Source: Candidatus Giovannonibacteria bacterium (GTDB lineage: Bacteria; Patescibacteriota; Minisyncoccia; JACPKW01; UBA11713). Taken from it: 55,735 bases of DNA. The stretch is taken from the NCBI GenBank assembly GCA_016186825.1, contig JACPKW010000007.1, positions 1-55,735 on the forward strand, in the 5' to 3' direction. Shown piece after piece: positions 36,554 through 45,942 of the stretch. The notes under the pieces are model-generated. The model did not search any database, was not told the DNA's origin, and saw only the letters and a program-made list of their open reading frames with translations. The position numbers and the translations under genes were made by a program. The stretch's first letter is position 1. Every line of letters starts with the position of its first letter.

Positions 36554-38127
36554 TTCTTTCTCAAAACTCTTCCTGAAAAGCCGGCGAAATTTCCGTTTGA
36601 GTAAGCAACCTCGCCGTTTATAAGGACGTGATCTATTCCATTAGGCGCTGCGTAGGGATTGCTGTAATCAGACCGACTTCCTATTTTTTCAGGCGAAAAA
36701 ATTGTAATGTCCGCAAAAAAATCTCTTTCTATTTTGCCACGGTCATTAATGCCCATGATTTTTGCGGGCAATTCAGTAATTTTTTGAAGCATTGGGCCCC
36801 ATTCTAAAATCTTCGATGATTTAGAAAACATCTCAAGAGCTTTCGGATAAGTCCCAAAGGAACGGGGATGCGGCAAATTATATGTCGGCTTGGGAGTCGA
36901 ATTATATCCCACTCCGTCAGAAGATACGGCCGCATAATCTTTCGCGGCAAGCTCTCGAATATGCTCTTCTGAAATGACTTCGCTAAAAATGGAAACGTTC
37001 AATTCGTTTATTTCCAAAAGCTCGAGAATAAATTCTTCGGGCGAGATGCCAGAACTCTCACTTAGCAGTTTGACTGTTTTCCCGATGGGAGTTTGATCGC
37101 GCAGAGTTGACGCAATTGTAATTCTGTCATAGTGGAGGGTTAGGGATTTAAGATAAGAAATTGCTTCCTCGCGAGCAGGCGGACTTTTCAGGCTCGAGAT
37201 GATTTTAGCTCTCGAGCCTTCAACGATCCACGGCGGAAGGAGGCTATATAATTCTGAACCGGTCCTCGTATATGGAAAAAAATCTAGGGTAAGATATTGG
37301 CCTGCATCACGCGCGTTTTCAATCAAGCTAAGCGCATCATGAAAAAACGGCCACGAATTTTTTCCGAGCACTTTGAAGTGCGAAAAATGCGTTCTGAAGC
37401 CCGCTCCCCTCTCGAGCTGGATTAGCTGAACGATGGCAGGTAAAATGTTTTTTCCTTCATCTTTGATGTGATGTTTGGCAAGGGCGGCATTATCTTTAAC
37501 GATATTGAAAAGAGACGCAAGTTCGCGCTCGTCTGATGGGCGGCCGTGCGCCGCGCCTAAGTTCGTTGAAATTCCCCAGGCGCCTTCCTTTAGGGATTCA
37601 TCCAAGAGAATTTTCATTTCTTTTATTTCTTCTTCGTTTGCTTTTCTTGCTTCATTGCCAACAATTCCCCGCCTTAGCGTGCCGTGCCCGATTAATGTTC
37701 CATAATTTACTCCGAGCGGATGTTTTTCGAGTTCATCAAGAAATTCAGAAATGCGGCGCCAATTGAAATTTATTTCCTTGACATCCACCCATTTTTGGAT
37801 GCCTTCGATGTCTTCAATTTTAATAAGCGGAGCAAGCGATGCTCCGCAGTTTCCGCCAAGAACTGTCGTAATGCCTTGGGCGAGAAAACTTTCCTGTTCG
37901 GGATAGTTAAATAACGTCCAATGAGTATCGGAGTGCGAAGTTAAATCAATAAAGCCCGGCGAAACAAATTTTCCGGTTGCGTCAATAACCAATTCGGCAT
38001 TATCACGGGAAAGATCACCGATCTTAGAAATTTTATCATTTTTCAATCCGACATCTACGCGTTCGAGCGCCTTTCCCTGCAAAACCATCCCGCCTTTGAT
38101 TAAAATCGAGTATGCCATACAGCTCAA
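36550..38127 (-). CDS. D-aminoacylase / N-acyl-D-amino-acid deacylase-like amidohydrolase
   Basis: PGFIDLTSHSDTHW, TVLGGNCGASLAPL, FRTHFSHFKVLGKNSW, AAVSSDGVGYNSTPKPTYNLPHPRSFGTYPKALE. Confidence 0.87.
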   Translation of the reverse strand: MSCMAYSILIKGGMVLQGKALERVDVGLKNDKISKIGDLSRDNAELVIDATGKFVSPGFIDLTSHSDTHWTLFNYPEQESFLAQGITTVLGGNCGASLAPLIKIEDIEGIQKWVDVKEINFNWRRISEFLDELEKHPLGVNYGTLIGHGTLRRGIVGNEARKANEEEIKEMKILLDESLKEGAWGISTNLGAAHGRPSDERELASLFNIVKDNAALAKHHIKDEGKNILPAIVQLIQLERGAGFRTHFSHFKVLGKNSWPFFHDALSLIENARDAGQYLTLDFFPYTRTGSELYSLLPPWIVEGSRAKIISSLKSPPAREEAISYLKSLTLHYDRITIASTLRDQTPIGKTVKLLSESSGISPEEFILELLEINELNVSIFSEVISEEHIRELAAKDYAAVSSDGVGYNSTPKPTYNLPHPRSFGTYPKALEMFSKSSKILEWGPMLQKITELPAKIMGINDRGKIERDFFADITIFSPEKIGSRSDYSNPYAAPNGIDHVLINGEVAYSNGNFAGFSGRVLRKK

Positions 38128-38181
38128 TTATAAAATACAAATTGAGGCGACAAAAGGAGTCTCGCGCCAAAACTGCGGCGT

Positions 38182-39234
38182 CTATGCGCCCAAAAGGGCA
38201 ATGACCATTCCCACAATAGCGGAGACTGCCGCAAGGACCCAGGCGCGCATTACAACTTTATAAGCGGGCCAGCCTTTTGCTTCAAAATGATGATGCAGGG
38301 GGGCAACCAAAAAAACTTTTCGTCCAAAAAATTTTTTAGAAAAAAGCTGGATGATGTCTGATCCCGCATCAAGGACCAAAGGAAGGGCAATGATCGGCAG
38401 CACCAACACCGCATTTGTTAAGAAAGCGATCACGGTAAGCGCCGCAGTCAGTCCGAGCATTCCGGTTTCTCCCATATAAAAACGCGCTGGCGGAATGTTA
38501 AACCAGAGAAAAGCGCCGATCGCTCCCGCAATCACTGCTGAAAATGCCGCAAGATCGATTTGATTTTGGAAGAATGCGATGCCGGCATAAGCCGCAAAAA
38601 TTGACGCCATTACTCCTCCCGCGAGGCCGTCTAAGCCGTCGATTACACCGCCCGAAAAAGTCGCAAGCATCACAATTACGAAAAAGGACGGAAATAATAA
38701 TCCCAATTCGTATTCGCCGAAAAATGGAACATGAACGGCGGAAACATCGAGTTTTACATAAAACCACCAGGCTCCTACAGCCGCGATTAAAATCACGAGC
38801 ATTACTCTCCCCAAAAAGCTCATTCCGCCCGCAATATATTTTCCCCGGCCGCTAACCTGCATTAAATCGTCTGCCAAACCCACAAGTGCGGCGGCAACAA
38901 GCGTGAAGAGCGGAAGCCATGTCTGCGAACGAGAAAGAAAATTCAATTTATCGAATAACGCCCCGTCCAATAGCGAAATAATCCAGAATAAAATTGTAAT
39001 TGCGAGCGGCACCGCCCAAACAAGAATACCTCCCATCCGTGGAACTTTGACCTCCCGCTCCTTGTGCAGCTCATGAAAAATCGGCGTAGCGGAGCCGTCG
39101 GGAGAATGCGTGCGAGCGTCTTTGCGCCACAGCTGATGTTTGTATAAATAATGCGTAAGGAGCGGAGTTACCAAAACGCCGATTGCAAAAGCAAAAGCGG
39201 AAAGCCCGAAAACTTTTAAGACATCCAGATTCAT
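38182..39234 (-). CDS. mraY: Phospho-N-acetylmuramoyl-pentapeptide-transferase
   Basis: PRMGGILVW, LVGLADDLMQV, DGLDGLAGGVM, APLHHHFEAKGW. Confidence 0.94.
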   Translation of the reverse strand: MNLDVLKVFGLSAFAFAIGVLVTPLLTHYLYKHQLWRKDARTHSPDGSATPIFHELHKEREVKVPRMGGILVWAVPLAITILFWIISLLDGALFDKLNFLSRSQTWLPLFTLVAAALVGLADDLMQVSGRGKYIAGGMSFLGRVMLVILIAAVGAWWFYVKLDVSAVHVPFFGEYELGLLFPSFFVIVMLATFSGGVIDGLDGLAGGVMASIFAAYAGIAFFQNQIDLAAFSAVIAGAIGAFLWFNIPPARFYMGETGMLGLTAALTVIAFLTNAVLVLPIIALPLVLDAGSDIIQLFSKKFFGRKVFLVAPLHHHFEAKGWPAYKVVMRAWVLAAVSAIVGMVIALLGA

Positions 39235-39264
39235 GAATTAAGACTGATTATTTTTTGCTCGAGC

Positions 39265-40302
39265 TTATCTGTTAGTTCCATGAATGCCTAAAAACATTAT
39301 TTGTCCCGCAGAATCAACAATGAATGAAGAAATATTTCCTCCTACTGGAATGCGCCTCGCGCTCCAGGTAAGGCCTCTGTCTTCGGAAAGATAAACTTGG
39401 TTCCCCGCGCCCACTAAGAGAGTTGATGAACTTGCAGGGTTAGAAGCAATAGCTGTTACGGGCAGAGCTTCCGGCGGAAGCGTGATTGTCAAGTCTTTCC
39501 AAGTCGCGCCTTTGTCTTGCGATTTTAATATTCCGAAGTTCGATCCGTGGTACAAAACTCCCGAGCGTGTCTCATAGAACAAAACTTTAGGAACTTCTGT
39601 TCCAAAAAAATCGCGAAGTCCTTCCGTCAAATCCGTCCAGTCCCGCCCGCCGTTGGTTGATTTAAAAATGGAGCCCTGTCCGTCCGCAACCCAAATTTCA
39701 GCCGGATTAACCTCGTTAACTTCCAAAAGAATCAGACCTTCACTGAAACGTGCAAGCGTTAGCCATCTTGATCCTCCGTCGTTTGATTCATATAGTCCTC
39801 CGTCAGAACCAATCACGCGAATTGTTCTTTTATCTCGCGATATCCAGCCTTTGAAGAAAGCAAAGCTTTGAAGCGGGGTTTGGAGAAGCTCACGTCGCTC
39901 GGTTCCTCGCGATTCGATAATTCTTCCGAAGTTTCTGTAAAAAACAGAAGCAATGAGATTATCGATGCCCGCTGGCTCCAGAATATCCAAAACGCGCGAA
40001 GTCTCCCCTAGGCTTAACGGATATTGGTCCCAAACATCCCCGATTATTTTTCCTCGGTATAGGCCGTTTGCTTCAGTCCCCGCAAGAATATACTCCTCAT
40101 TTTCTCCTCCCCAGGCGAGTTTTGAAATTTCTCCTCCCGGAAAGCTTTGAATGTTTTCCCATGTTTGGCCTCCGTCTTCACTTCGATACAATGAATTACC
40201 AACTATTTGTTGAGTTGCCTGACGCCCCACGAGGACCGGATAAAGCGTTCCGATTACAACAAGCGCAACAATAATTAAAAATATTATTATGACGACTTTC
40301 AT
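39265..40302 (-). CDS. Membrane-anchored YCF48/BNR (sialidase-like) repeat protein
   Basis: Repeated SxDGGxTW units: SEDGGQTWENI, SNDGGSRWLTL, STNGGRDWTDL, SQDKGATWKDL, SEDRGLTWSAR. Confidence 0.85.
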   Translation of the reverse strand: MKVVIIIFLIIVALVVIGTLYPVLVGRQATQQIVGNSLYRSEDGGQTWENIQSFPGGEISKLAWGGENEEYILAGTEANGLYRGKIIGDVWDQYPLSLGETSRVLDILEPAGIDNLIASVFYRNFGRIIESRGTERRELLQTPLQSFAFFKGWISRDKRTIRVIGSDGGLYESNDGGSRWLTLARFSEGLILLEVNEVNPAEIWVADGQGSIFKSTNGGRDWTDLTEGLRDFFGTEVPKVLFYETRSGVLYHGSNFGILKSQDKGATWKDLTITLPPEALPVTAIASNPASSSTLLVGAGNQVYLSEDRGLTWSARRIPVGGNISSFIVDSAGQIMFLGIHGTNR

Positions 40303-40346
40303 CCCGTTAGAAATAGGATGCGGATAATCAAAATCATGGCTCTATT

Positions 40347-41084
40347 TTACTCCAAATACGTCTTAGATAAAATTACATGCTCGAGAAGCTGTCTGTTTGA
40401 GTAAGTCTTATCATAAAAACGTTTTTTAATCATCAAAAGATCATTGGTGAAGATGAGCATTCTTTTTAAATCAAGCGCGAGTGATTTTATTTTTTCCTCC
40501 GCCCAAAATTCAAAAGCTTCAAGCGCTTTTTCAGTCTTGGCGCGGTCCTTTGAATATGTAAGCGCTGTTTCGAGCATCTTTGAAGCATTTTTAGATTCGA
40601 TATATTTGTTGAAATCCTCGTCCGGGGCTTTGGGAAGCGCAATTTTCAAAGTAGTTAAGCGCGAAAGCAGGGGAAGCGAAAAACCTCCGTCGCTCGGGCT
40701 TAAAAAAATAAAATACGAATTTGATCCTGGCTCCTCAAGCGTTTTTAAAAGTGTAGACTGGACGTCAAAAGCAAGCGATGACGCTTTGATTAAAAAAATT
40801 TTTGTTCCGGCCCAGGACGTAAGTCTGGAACGTGAGTAAATGTCCCTGGCATCTTCGATTTTTAGAGCGCTAGCCTCATAGATTTTGAGTCCGAATGGCG
40901 TAGCAGTCAGGCAGGCGCTGCATTTTTTGCAATAAATTTTATTTTTGCAGTTAAGAAATTTTATCAAGAGTTCGGCAGTCTTTTCAGTTTCGCGCCCGTC
41001 ACCTAGAATTAAAAATGCATTTGACGGGAGTTTATTTTTAAAAATTTTTTCGAAGAAACTAAACGCCTCTCCCTGGATAATCAT
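40347..41084 (-). CDS. holB: DNA polymerase III delta'-like subunit
   Basis: FLILGDGRETEKTAELL, CKKCSACL, STLLKTLEEPGSNSYFIFLSPS; start overlaps mreB stop. Confidence 0.8.
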   Translation of the reverse strand: MIIQGEAFSFFEKIFKNKLPSNAFLILGDGRETEKTAELLIKFLNCKNKIYCKKCSACLTATPFGLKIYEASALKIEDARDIYSRSRLTSWAGTKIFLIKASSLAFDVQSTLLKTLEEPGSNSYFIFLSPSDGGFSLPLLSRLTTLKIALPKAPDEDFNKYIESKNASKMLETALTYSKDRAKTEKALEAFEFWAEEKIKSLALDLKRMLIFTNDLLMIKKRFYDKTYSNRQLLEHVILSKTYLE

Positions 41085-42094
41085 CTTTTTGCAAGAATAT
41101 TTCGTTTGTAAACATCGAGGTGCTCGAGCGCGATTCCTGTGCCTTTCGCCACGCAAAGGAGCGGATCAGCGGCAACTTTTGCTTTTACTCCCGTGGAGCG
41201 ATAAACAAGCTCTTCAATATTTCTAAGAAGCGAGCTTCCGCCGGTCATGACGATGCCCTGATCTATGATATCGGAAGCGAGTTCCGGAGGCGTTTCCTGC
41301 AGGACATTTTTTATCGCTTTCGTAATTTCGCGAAGCTCGCCATCAATTGCTTTTACAATTTCATTGGTGGAGATTGATGTGGAACGAGGCAGGCCTGTCA
41401 AAAAGTCGCGCCCTTTGATTTCAAATTTTTCATCTTTTTCAAGCGGAACGGCTGAACCAATCGCTATTTTAATTTCTTCGGCCGTCCGCTCCCCTATTAC
41501 TAAATTAAATGTTTTTTTGATGTAATCAGCGATGGCCTGGTCAATTTTGTTGCCTGCAACTTTAACCGAAGTTGAAGCTACGATTCCGCCAAGCGAAATT
41601 ACAGCCGCGTCTGTCGTCCCGCCTCCGATATCAACGATCATATGGCCAGTCGCTTCATGAATCGGAATTCCTGCGCCAATCGCGGCTAAAATCGGCTCTT
41701 TAATGACGTAAGCAGCGCGCGCGCCCGCTTTCACGGCCGCCTCAACAACGGATCTTCGCTCCGTGGAAGTTACCCCGGCAGGCACGGAAATCATAACTTC
41801 CGGCTTGAAAAAATTCCAGCGGCCGAGCGCCTTGTTGATGAAATAACGGAGCATTGCTTCCGTAACGCGGTAATCCGCAATCACCCCGTCTTTCATCGGA
41901 CGATAGGCCGCAATGGAATCGGGAGTTTTTCCGACCATGTTTTTTGCTTCATTTCCGACTGCGAGAACCCTGTTTTCAGGAACAGAAACAGCTACGACAG
42001 AGGGCTCGTTTAAAACTACGCCTTCGTTTGGAACAAAGACAAGCGTATTTGCGGTTCCAAGGTCAATTCCAAGTTTTTTTATTAAAAATGGCAT
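41081..42094 (-). CDS. mreB: MreB/Mbl-type actin homologue (copy 2)
   Basis: LGIDLGTANTLVFVPNEGVVLNEPSVVAV, VDIGGGTTDAAVISLGGIV. Confidence 0.95.
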   Translation of the reverse strand: MPFLIKKLGIDLGTANTLVFVPNEGVVLNEPSVVAVSVPENRVLAVGNEAKNMVGKTPDSIAAYRPMKDGVIADYRVTEAMLRYFINKALGRWNFFKPEVMISVPAGVTSTERRSVVEAAVKAGARAAYVIKEPILAAIGAGIPIHEATGHMIVDIGGGTTDAAVISLGGIVASTSVKVAGNKIDQAIADYIKKTFNLVIGERTAEEIKIAIGSAVPLEKDEKFEIKGRDFLTGLPRSTSISTNEIVKAIDGELREITKAIKNVLQETPPELASDIIDQGIVMTGGSSLLRNIEELVYRSTGVKAKVAADPLLCVAKGTGIALEHLDVYKRNILAKR

Positions 42095-42095
42095 G

Positions 42096-43421
42096 TTATA
42101 TTCTCTTTATGTCTGCCCCCAAACCATTTAATTTCTCAACTATATTCTCGTAGCCTCTATCTATATGGTTTGACGGATCGTTTATTATGCTTTTTCCCGG
42201 CGCAACTAAACTTGCCAAAAGCATATCCATACCTGCCCTGACGTCGTGAGAATTTAACTCCGCAGATTGCAAGTTAGTTGGGCCATAAACATTAGCGGCA
42301 TAAGTTTCTCGTGCGTCATATTCGGAGTCGTTAAAGTTATAATAATCTGCTCCAAACTCGTCGGGATGATAAAGATCATAACGCAGTCCCATTTTTTGCA
42401 GTTCACCAAGATATCTCCAACGGGTTTCAAAAATACGCTCGTGGATCATAGATTTTCCATCCGCCATACATGCAAGAAGGAGCGTGATCAGGGGTTGCCA
42501 ATCTGTCATAAATCCTGGATGCCAATCTGTAATAATGTTAGCTGGTTTTAAAGGACTCGCAATTTTAACTATTTTAGCGGTATTTCCATCAAATTTAACC
42601 TCAACCCCGATTTCCTTTAAAACTTTGATCAGTGGCTCCAAAAGTTCTTTAGAGGCGTTTTCAATCTCTATGCCCCCGCCGGTCATGACAGACAAGATTA
42701 TGGCTGTTGCTGCTTCAAGGCGGTCGTAAATAGAAGAAGCCTCTGCTCCTTTTAATAATGGCTCAACTCCATTAATTTCAATTACTCTTGATTCGACTCT
42801 TTTTATTTTTGCCCCCATATCATTCAAGCATTTTATTAAGTTATCAACCTCTGGTTCCTCTGCGGCGTTTTTTAACGTTACCGCCCCCTGATTAAAAACC
42901 GAAGCCAAAATTAAATTTTCTGTCCCGCAGTGAGTATTTTTTTCAAATGTATATGTTGCTGATTTCGGTCGCGTCGGCATAGATATTTCCATACGGTTAT
43001 TTCGTTCAAGCACTTTTCCGCCCAGGGCTTTGATGCCCGCAAGATGCCGATTGAGTGGTCTTTTGCCGATTGCGTCTCCTTTGGGCGGATAAATAATAAC
43101 GCTTCCAGTGCGAGCTAATGTTGCGCCGATGAAAAGCACGGCTTGGCGCGCTGACATAGCTTCGAGAGGTATTTCCGAAGAATAAATATTGGAGCTTTCA
43201 ATTTGGATCGAGTTTTTATCCGTAAAGCGAACAAAACACCCCAATGAAGTTAGGGCGTCGATAGTTCTATAAGTGTCCGAAATTCTGGGAATATTGTGGA
43301 AAATATTTTTTTCACAGCTCAACAAGGCGGTGATCGGAAGCTTCGGACCTGCGTTTTTTGCACCGGAGACAACATATGTGCCTTTTAACGGTTTGCCGCC
43401 CCAAACAACGAATTTGCTCAT
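42096..43421 (-). CDS. murA: UDP-N-acetylglucosamine 1-carboxyvinyltransferase
   Basis: LKGTYVVSGAKNAGPKLPITALLS, WHPGFMTDWQPLITLLLACMADGKSMIHERIFETR. Confidence 0.95.
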   Translation of the reverse strand: MSKFVVWGGKPLKGTYVVSGAKNAGPKLPITALLSCEKNIFHNIPRISDTYRTIDALTSLGCFVRFTDKNSIQIESSNIYSSEIPLEAMSARQAVLFIGATLARTGSVIIYPPKGDAIGKRPLNRHLAGIKALGGKVLERNNRMEISMPTRPKSATYTFEKNTHCGTENLILASVFNQGAVTLKNAAEEPEVDNLIKCLNDMGAKIKRVESRVIEINGVEPLLKGAEASSIYDRLEAATAIILSVMTGGGIEIENASKELLEPLIKVLKEIGVEVKFDGNTAKIVKIASPLKPANIITDWHPGFMTDWQPLITLLLACMADGKSMIHERIFETRWRYLGELQKMGLRYDLYHPDEFGADYYNFNDSEYDARETYAANVYGPTNLQSAELNSHDVRAGMDMLLASLVAPGKSIINDPSNHIDRGYENIVEKLNGLGADIKRI

Positions 43422-43534
43422 ATTTTTGCTATTTTGGTTATTTATACACCTTACGCCAAATGGGCTTAAATTTCAAAGTTAAAACAGATTTTTCTCCTTT
43501 ATTTTGCTGACATTCCCTGCTATGGTAAGGACAA

Positions 43535-44578
43535 ATGCTGACTCGTAGAAAAAGGAAAATACTGTTTTGGGTTGCGGTTTTCATTTTTTTCGCGCTCACT
43601 CCATTCGTCATTCTTTATTCGCTTGGCTATAGAATCGATTCAAATTTCCAGCTTTATTCGACGGGCGGAATTTATATTTCATCTTCCCTGACTGGTTCGG
43701 AAATATATATTAACTCCGAGCTGAAAAGAACGACAAACTTTTTTCAATCAGGAATTTTCGTTCAGGATCTTTCTCCCGGAATATATGAAGTGATGATTCG
43801 TAAAGAGGGTTACAATATCTGGAAAAAAAATTTGAAAGTAGCTTCGCAGTTTGTAACAGAGGCGCGCTCGCTTTTGGTTCCCAAAGAGGCAAATGCGCGC
43901 GTTCTTTTGCGGGGCGCTTTCGTTGATTTTTCCGCGTCATCAAAAGACCCCATCCTGCTTCTAGTTGAAAGCGCAAAGAATGCGCGAAAAATGAATTTTT
44001 ATCTCCCGCAAACTAACGAATTTCTTATCCCGGGCCTCAATCAGCTAAATCCTGAATTTCGAACAATTGAAATCGGAAACTGGCTCCCGCAGGAGCTTCT
44101 GGTAAAACTGGACGCTAAATATTATCAGATTAGATTTGACCTGAATCAGCGCACATTCAGTTTGGAGACAATTGCGGATCCATTAATAACGATGAGCCTT
44201 GACAACTATCGCCTTTCATTGAAAGAAGATGCCGGAGAAGATTTTGAAATTACTTGGAATGCTTCTTCGACCGAATTGAAGGCTCGATGGCTCCGCGACA
44301 GGATTCCACCTTATTACTTGGCGTCTTCAACTGAACCATTGATGAAAGATGTTAGTTTGAGAAACTTTGATTTTTTTCCGCAGAGGCGCGATGTGCTGAT
44401 CGCATCATACGACAACGGAATTTGGGCAGTTGAGTTAGACAACCGTGAACGTCAGGCCTTCCCGCTTTACAAAGGGCGCAAGCCCGAGTTTGCGGTTTTC
44501 CCGTTTGGGGAAATGGTTTACGTTTTTGATGATGGAGTTTTGATGGAAATTTCAACTCTTGCGAGGGAGGATTCCTGA
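43535..44578 (+). CDS. PEGA-domain membrane-anchored protein
   Basis: N-terminal TM; GSEIYINSELKRTTNFFQSGIFVQDLSPGIYEVMIRKEGYNIW. Confidence 0.8.
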   Translation: MLTRRKRKILFWVAVFIFFALTPFVILYSLGYRIDSNFQLYSTGGIYISSSLTGSEIYINSELKRTTNFFQSGIFVQDLSPGIYEVMIRKEGYNIWKKNLKVASQFVTEARSLLVPKEANARVLLRGAFVDFSASSKDPILLLVESAKNARKMNFYLPQTNEFLIPGLNQLNPEFRTIEIGNWLPQELLVKLDAKYYQIRFDLNQRTFSLETIADPLITMSLDNYRLSLKEDAGEDFEITWNASSTELKARWLRDRIPPYYLASSTEPLMKDVSLRNFDFFPQRRDVLIASYDNGIWAVELDNRERQAFPLYKGRKPEFAVFPFGEMVYVFDDGVLMEISTLAREDS

Positions 44579-44579
44579 T

Positions 44580-45872
44580 TTAAATTAAATTCGCAATTTT
44601 TTTCGCTTTTTGCCAGATATCTCCAGCACCCATGAAAAGGATAATTGTATCAGGATGTTTTTTTATTTTGCTAGCGAATTTTTCTAAACTAAATTCACTT
44701 AATTTGCAAACTAATTTGCCAGCTTTTTCGGTCTCTCTAATTAAGTCTTTGATACTGACAGCGCCGATTTTCTCGCGAGCCGAGGCATAAATTTCGTCAA
44801 AATAAACTTCGTCAGCTTTTGTAAAAGCTTTTGCAAAATCATTTAGAAAGGCGGCAGTGCGCGAAAATGTATGCGGCTGGAAGACGGCAATTATTTTTGA
44901 ACTAGGATACTTTTGAGAAATCGCATCGAGTGTTGCCACAATTTCTTCCGGGTGATGAGCGTAATCATATATAATGGCCGGCTTTGCGCCCTCCTTTGTA
45001 TAAAGATCCAGCCTTCTTCCCACACCCTTAAAATTATTTATTCCAGAAATTATTTTTTCAGATGCAATTCCGAATTTTTGCGATAGGTGAATTGCAAGAA
45101 GGCAGTTTGATTTATATTTTTCTCCAGGCATCAGAAATTTGGATTGATTGAAAATCACTTCATCATTAAAATCAGCAGATTCAAATTTTTTTCCAATCCT
45201 CTCCCCTGTTTCTTTTGTCGTAACCAGTGTGGCGTCTGGGTTTTCAGTAACGAATTTTTTGAAAGCTTCAAGATAAATTTCAGGCGTTTTGAAATAATCC
45301 GGGTGGTCGTAATCGAGCGAGGGAATTAAGATTGCAACAGGCCTGAAAAGGCGGAATTTTTCCTGATACTCATCTCCTTCAACAATCATGAATTCACCAT
45401 GGCCGATTCTTACTGAATTTTCCCAAGCTTTGATTCGGTCTCCCGCAAGAACTACTGGGTCCAGATTTCCTGCTTCAAAGATTTGGCCCAAAAGCGCAGT
45501 GGTTGTAGTTTTACCATGTGTTCCTGTAATCACGATCACTTTTTTATTTGCAGCGAAAGCCGCAAGCGCGTCAGCGTAGTTAATTTGCTCAACTCCGAGT
45601 TCGCTTGCGCGCTTGCGCTCAATGTTATTTTCATCAAAAGCGGAGGAATAAATAACTAAATTAATGTCGGGTTTAATATTTTCCACCTTAAACTCTTCTG
45701 AAATAATTCCGGCTTTCTGAAGATTTTCATTTGACTGAAATTCCTCGCCCGAAACATCGGATCCGGAGACAATCGCATCTTCATTTTTGATCAACTGCGC
45801 AAGTCCTGAAACGCCCGTTCCCTTGATGCCAATAAAGTGAATTTTTTTATTTTTCCAACCGTATGTTTGCAT
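44580..45872 (-). CDS. murC: UDP-N-acetylmuramate--L-alanine ligase
   Basis: IHFIGIKGTGVSGLAQLI, ITGTHGKTTTTALLGQI, YDYAHHPEEIVATL. Confidence 0.92.
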   Translation of the reverse strand: MQTYGWKNKKIHFIGIKGTGVSGLAQLIKNEDAIVSGSDVSGEEFQSNENLQKAGIISEEFKVENIKPDINLVIYSSAFDENNIERKRASELGVEQINYADALAAFAANKKVIVITGTHGKTTTTALLGQIFEAGNLDPVVLAGDRIKAWENSVRIGHGEFMIVEGDEYQEKFRLFRPVAILIPSLDYDHPDYFKTPEIYLEAFKKFVTENPDATLVTTKETGERIGKKFESADFNDEVIFNQSKFLMPGEKYKSNCLLAIHLSQKFGIASEKIISGINNFKGVGRRLDLYTKEGAKPAIIYDYAHHPEEIVATLDAISQKYPSSKIIAVFQPHTFSRTAAFLNDFAKAFTKADEVYFDEIYASAREKIGAVSIKDLIRETEKAGKLVCKLSEFSLEKFASKIKKHPDTIILFMGAGDIWQKAKKIANLI

Positions 45873-45942
45873 GATTATAAAACCTCTTTCAAATAACGAC
45901 TCTAAACATTCATTTTTATATTAAAATCGTTATACTATATTT

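Noticed and set aside
40347-41084. Degenerate P-loop (LILGDGRETEKTAELL) in the delta'-like protein as a novelty
   Set aside because: Delta' subunits are known to be non-ATPase clamp-loader members, so degeneration is expected
41085-41156. N-terminal extension of the holB-like ORF (MRGERHRNRARAPRCLQTKYSCKK)
   Set aside because: Lies antisense-frame over the mreB 3' end; ATG at 41084 overlapping the mreB stop is the likelier start
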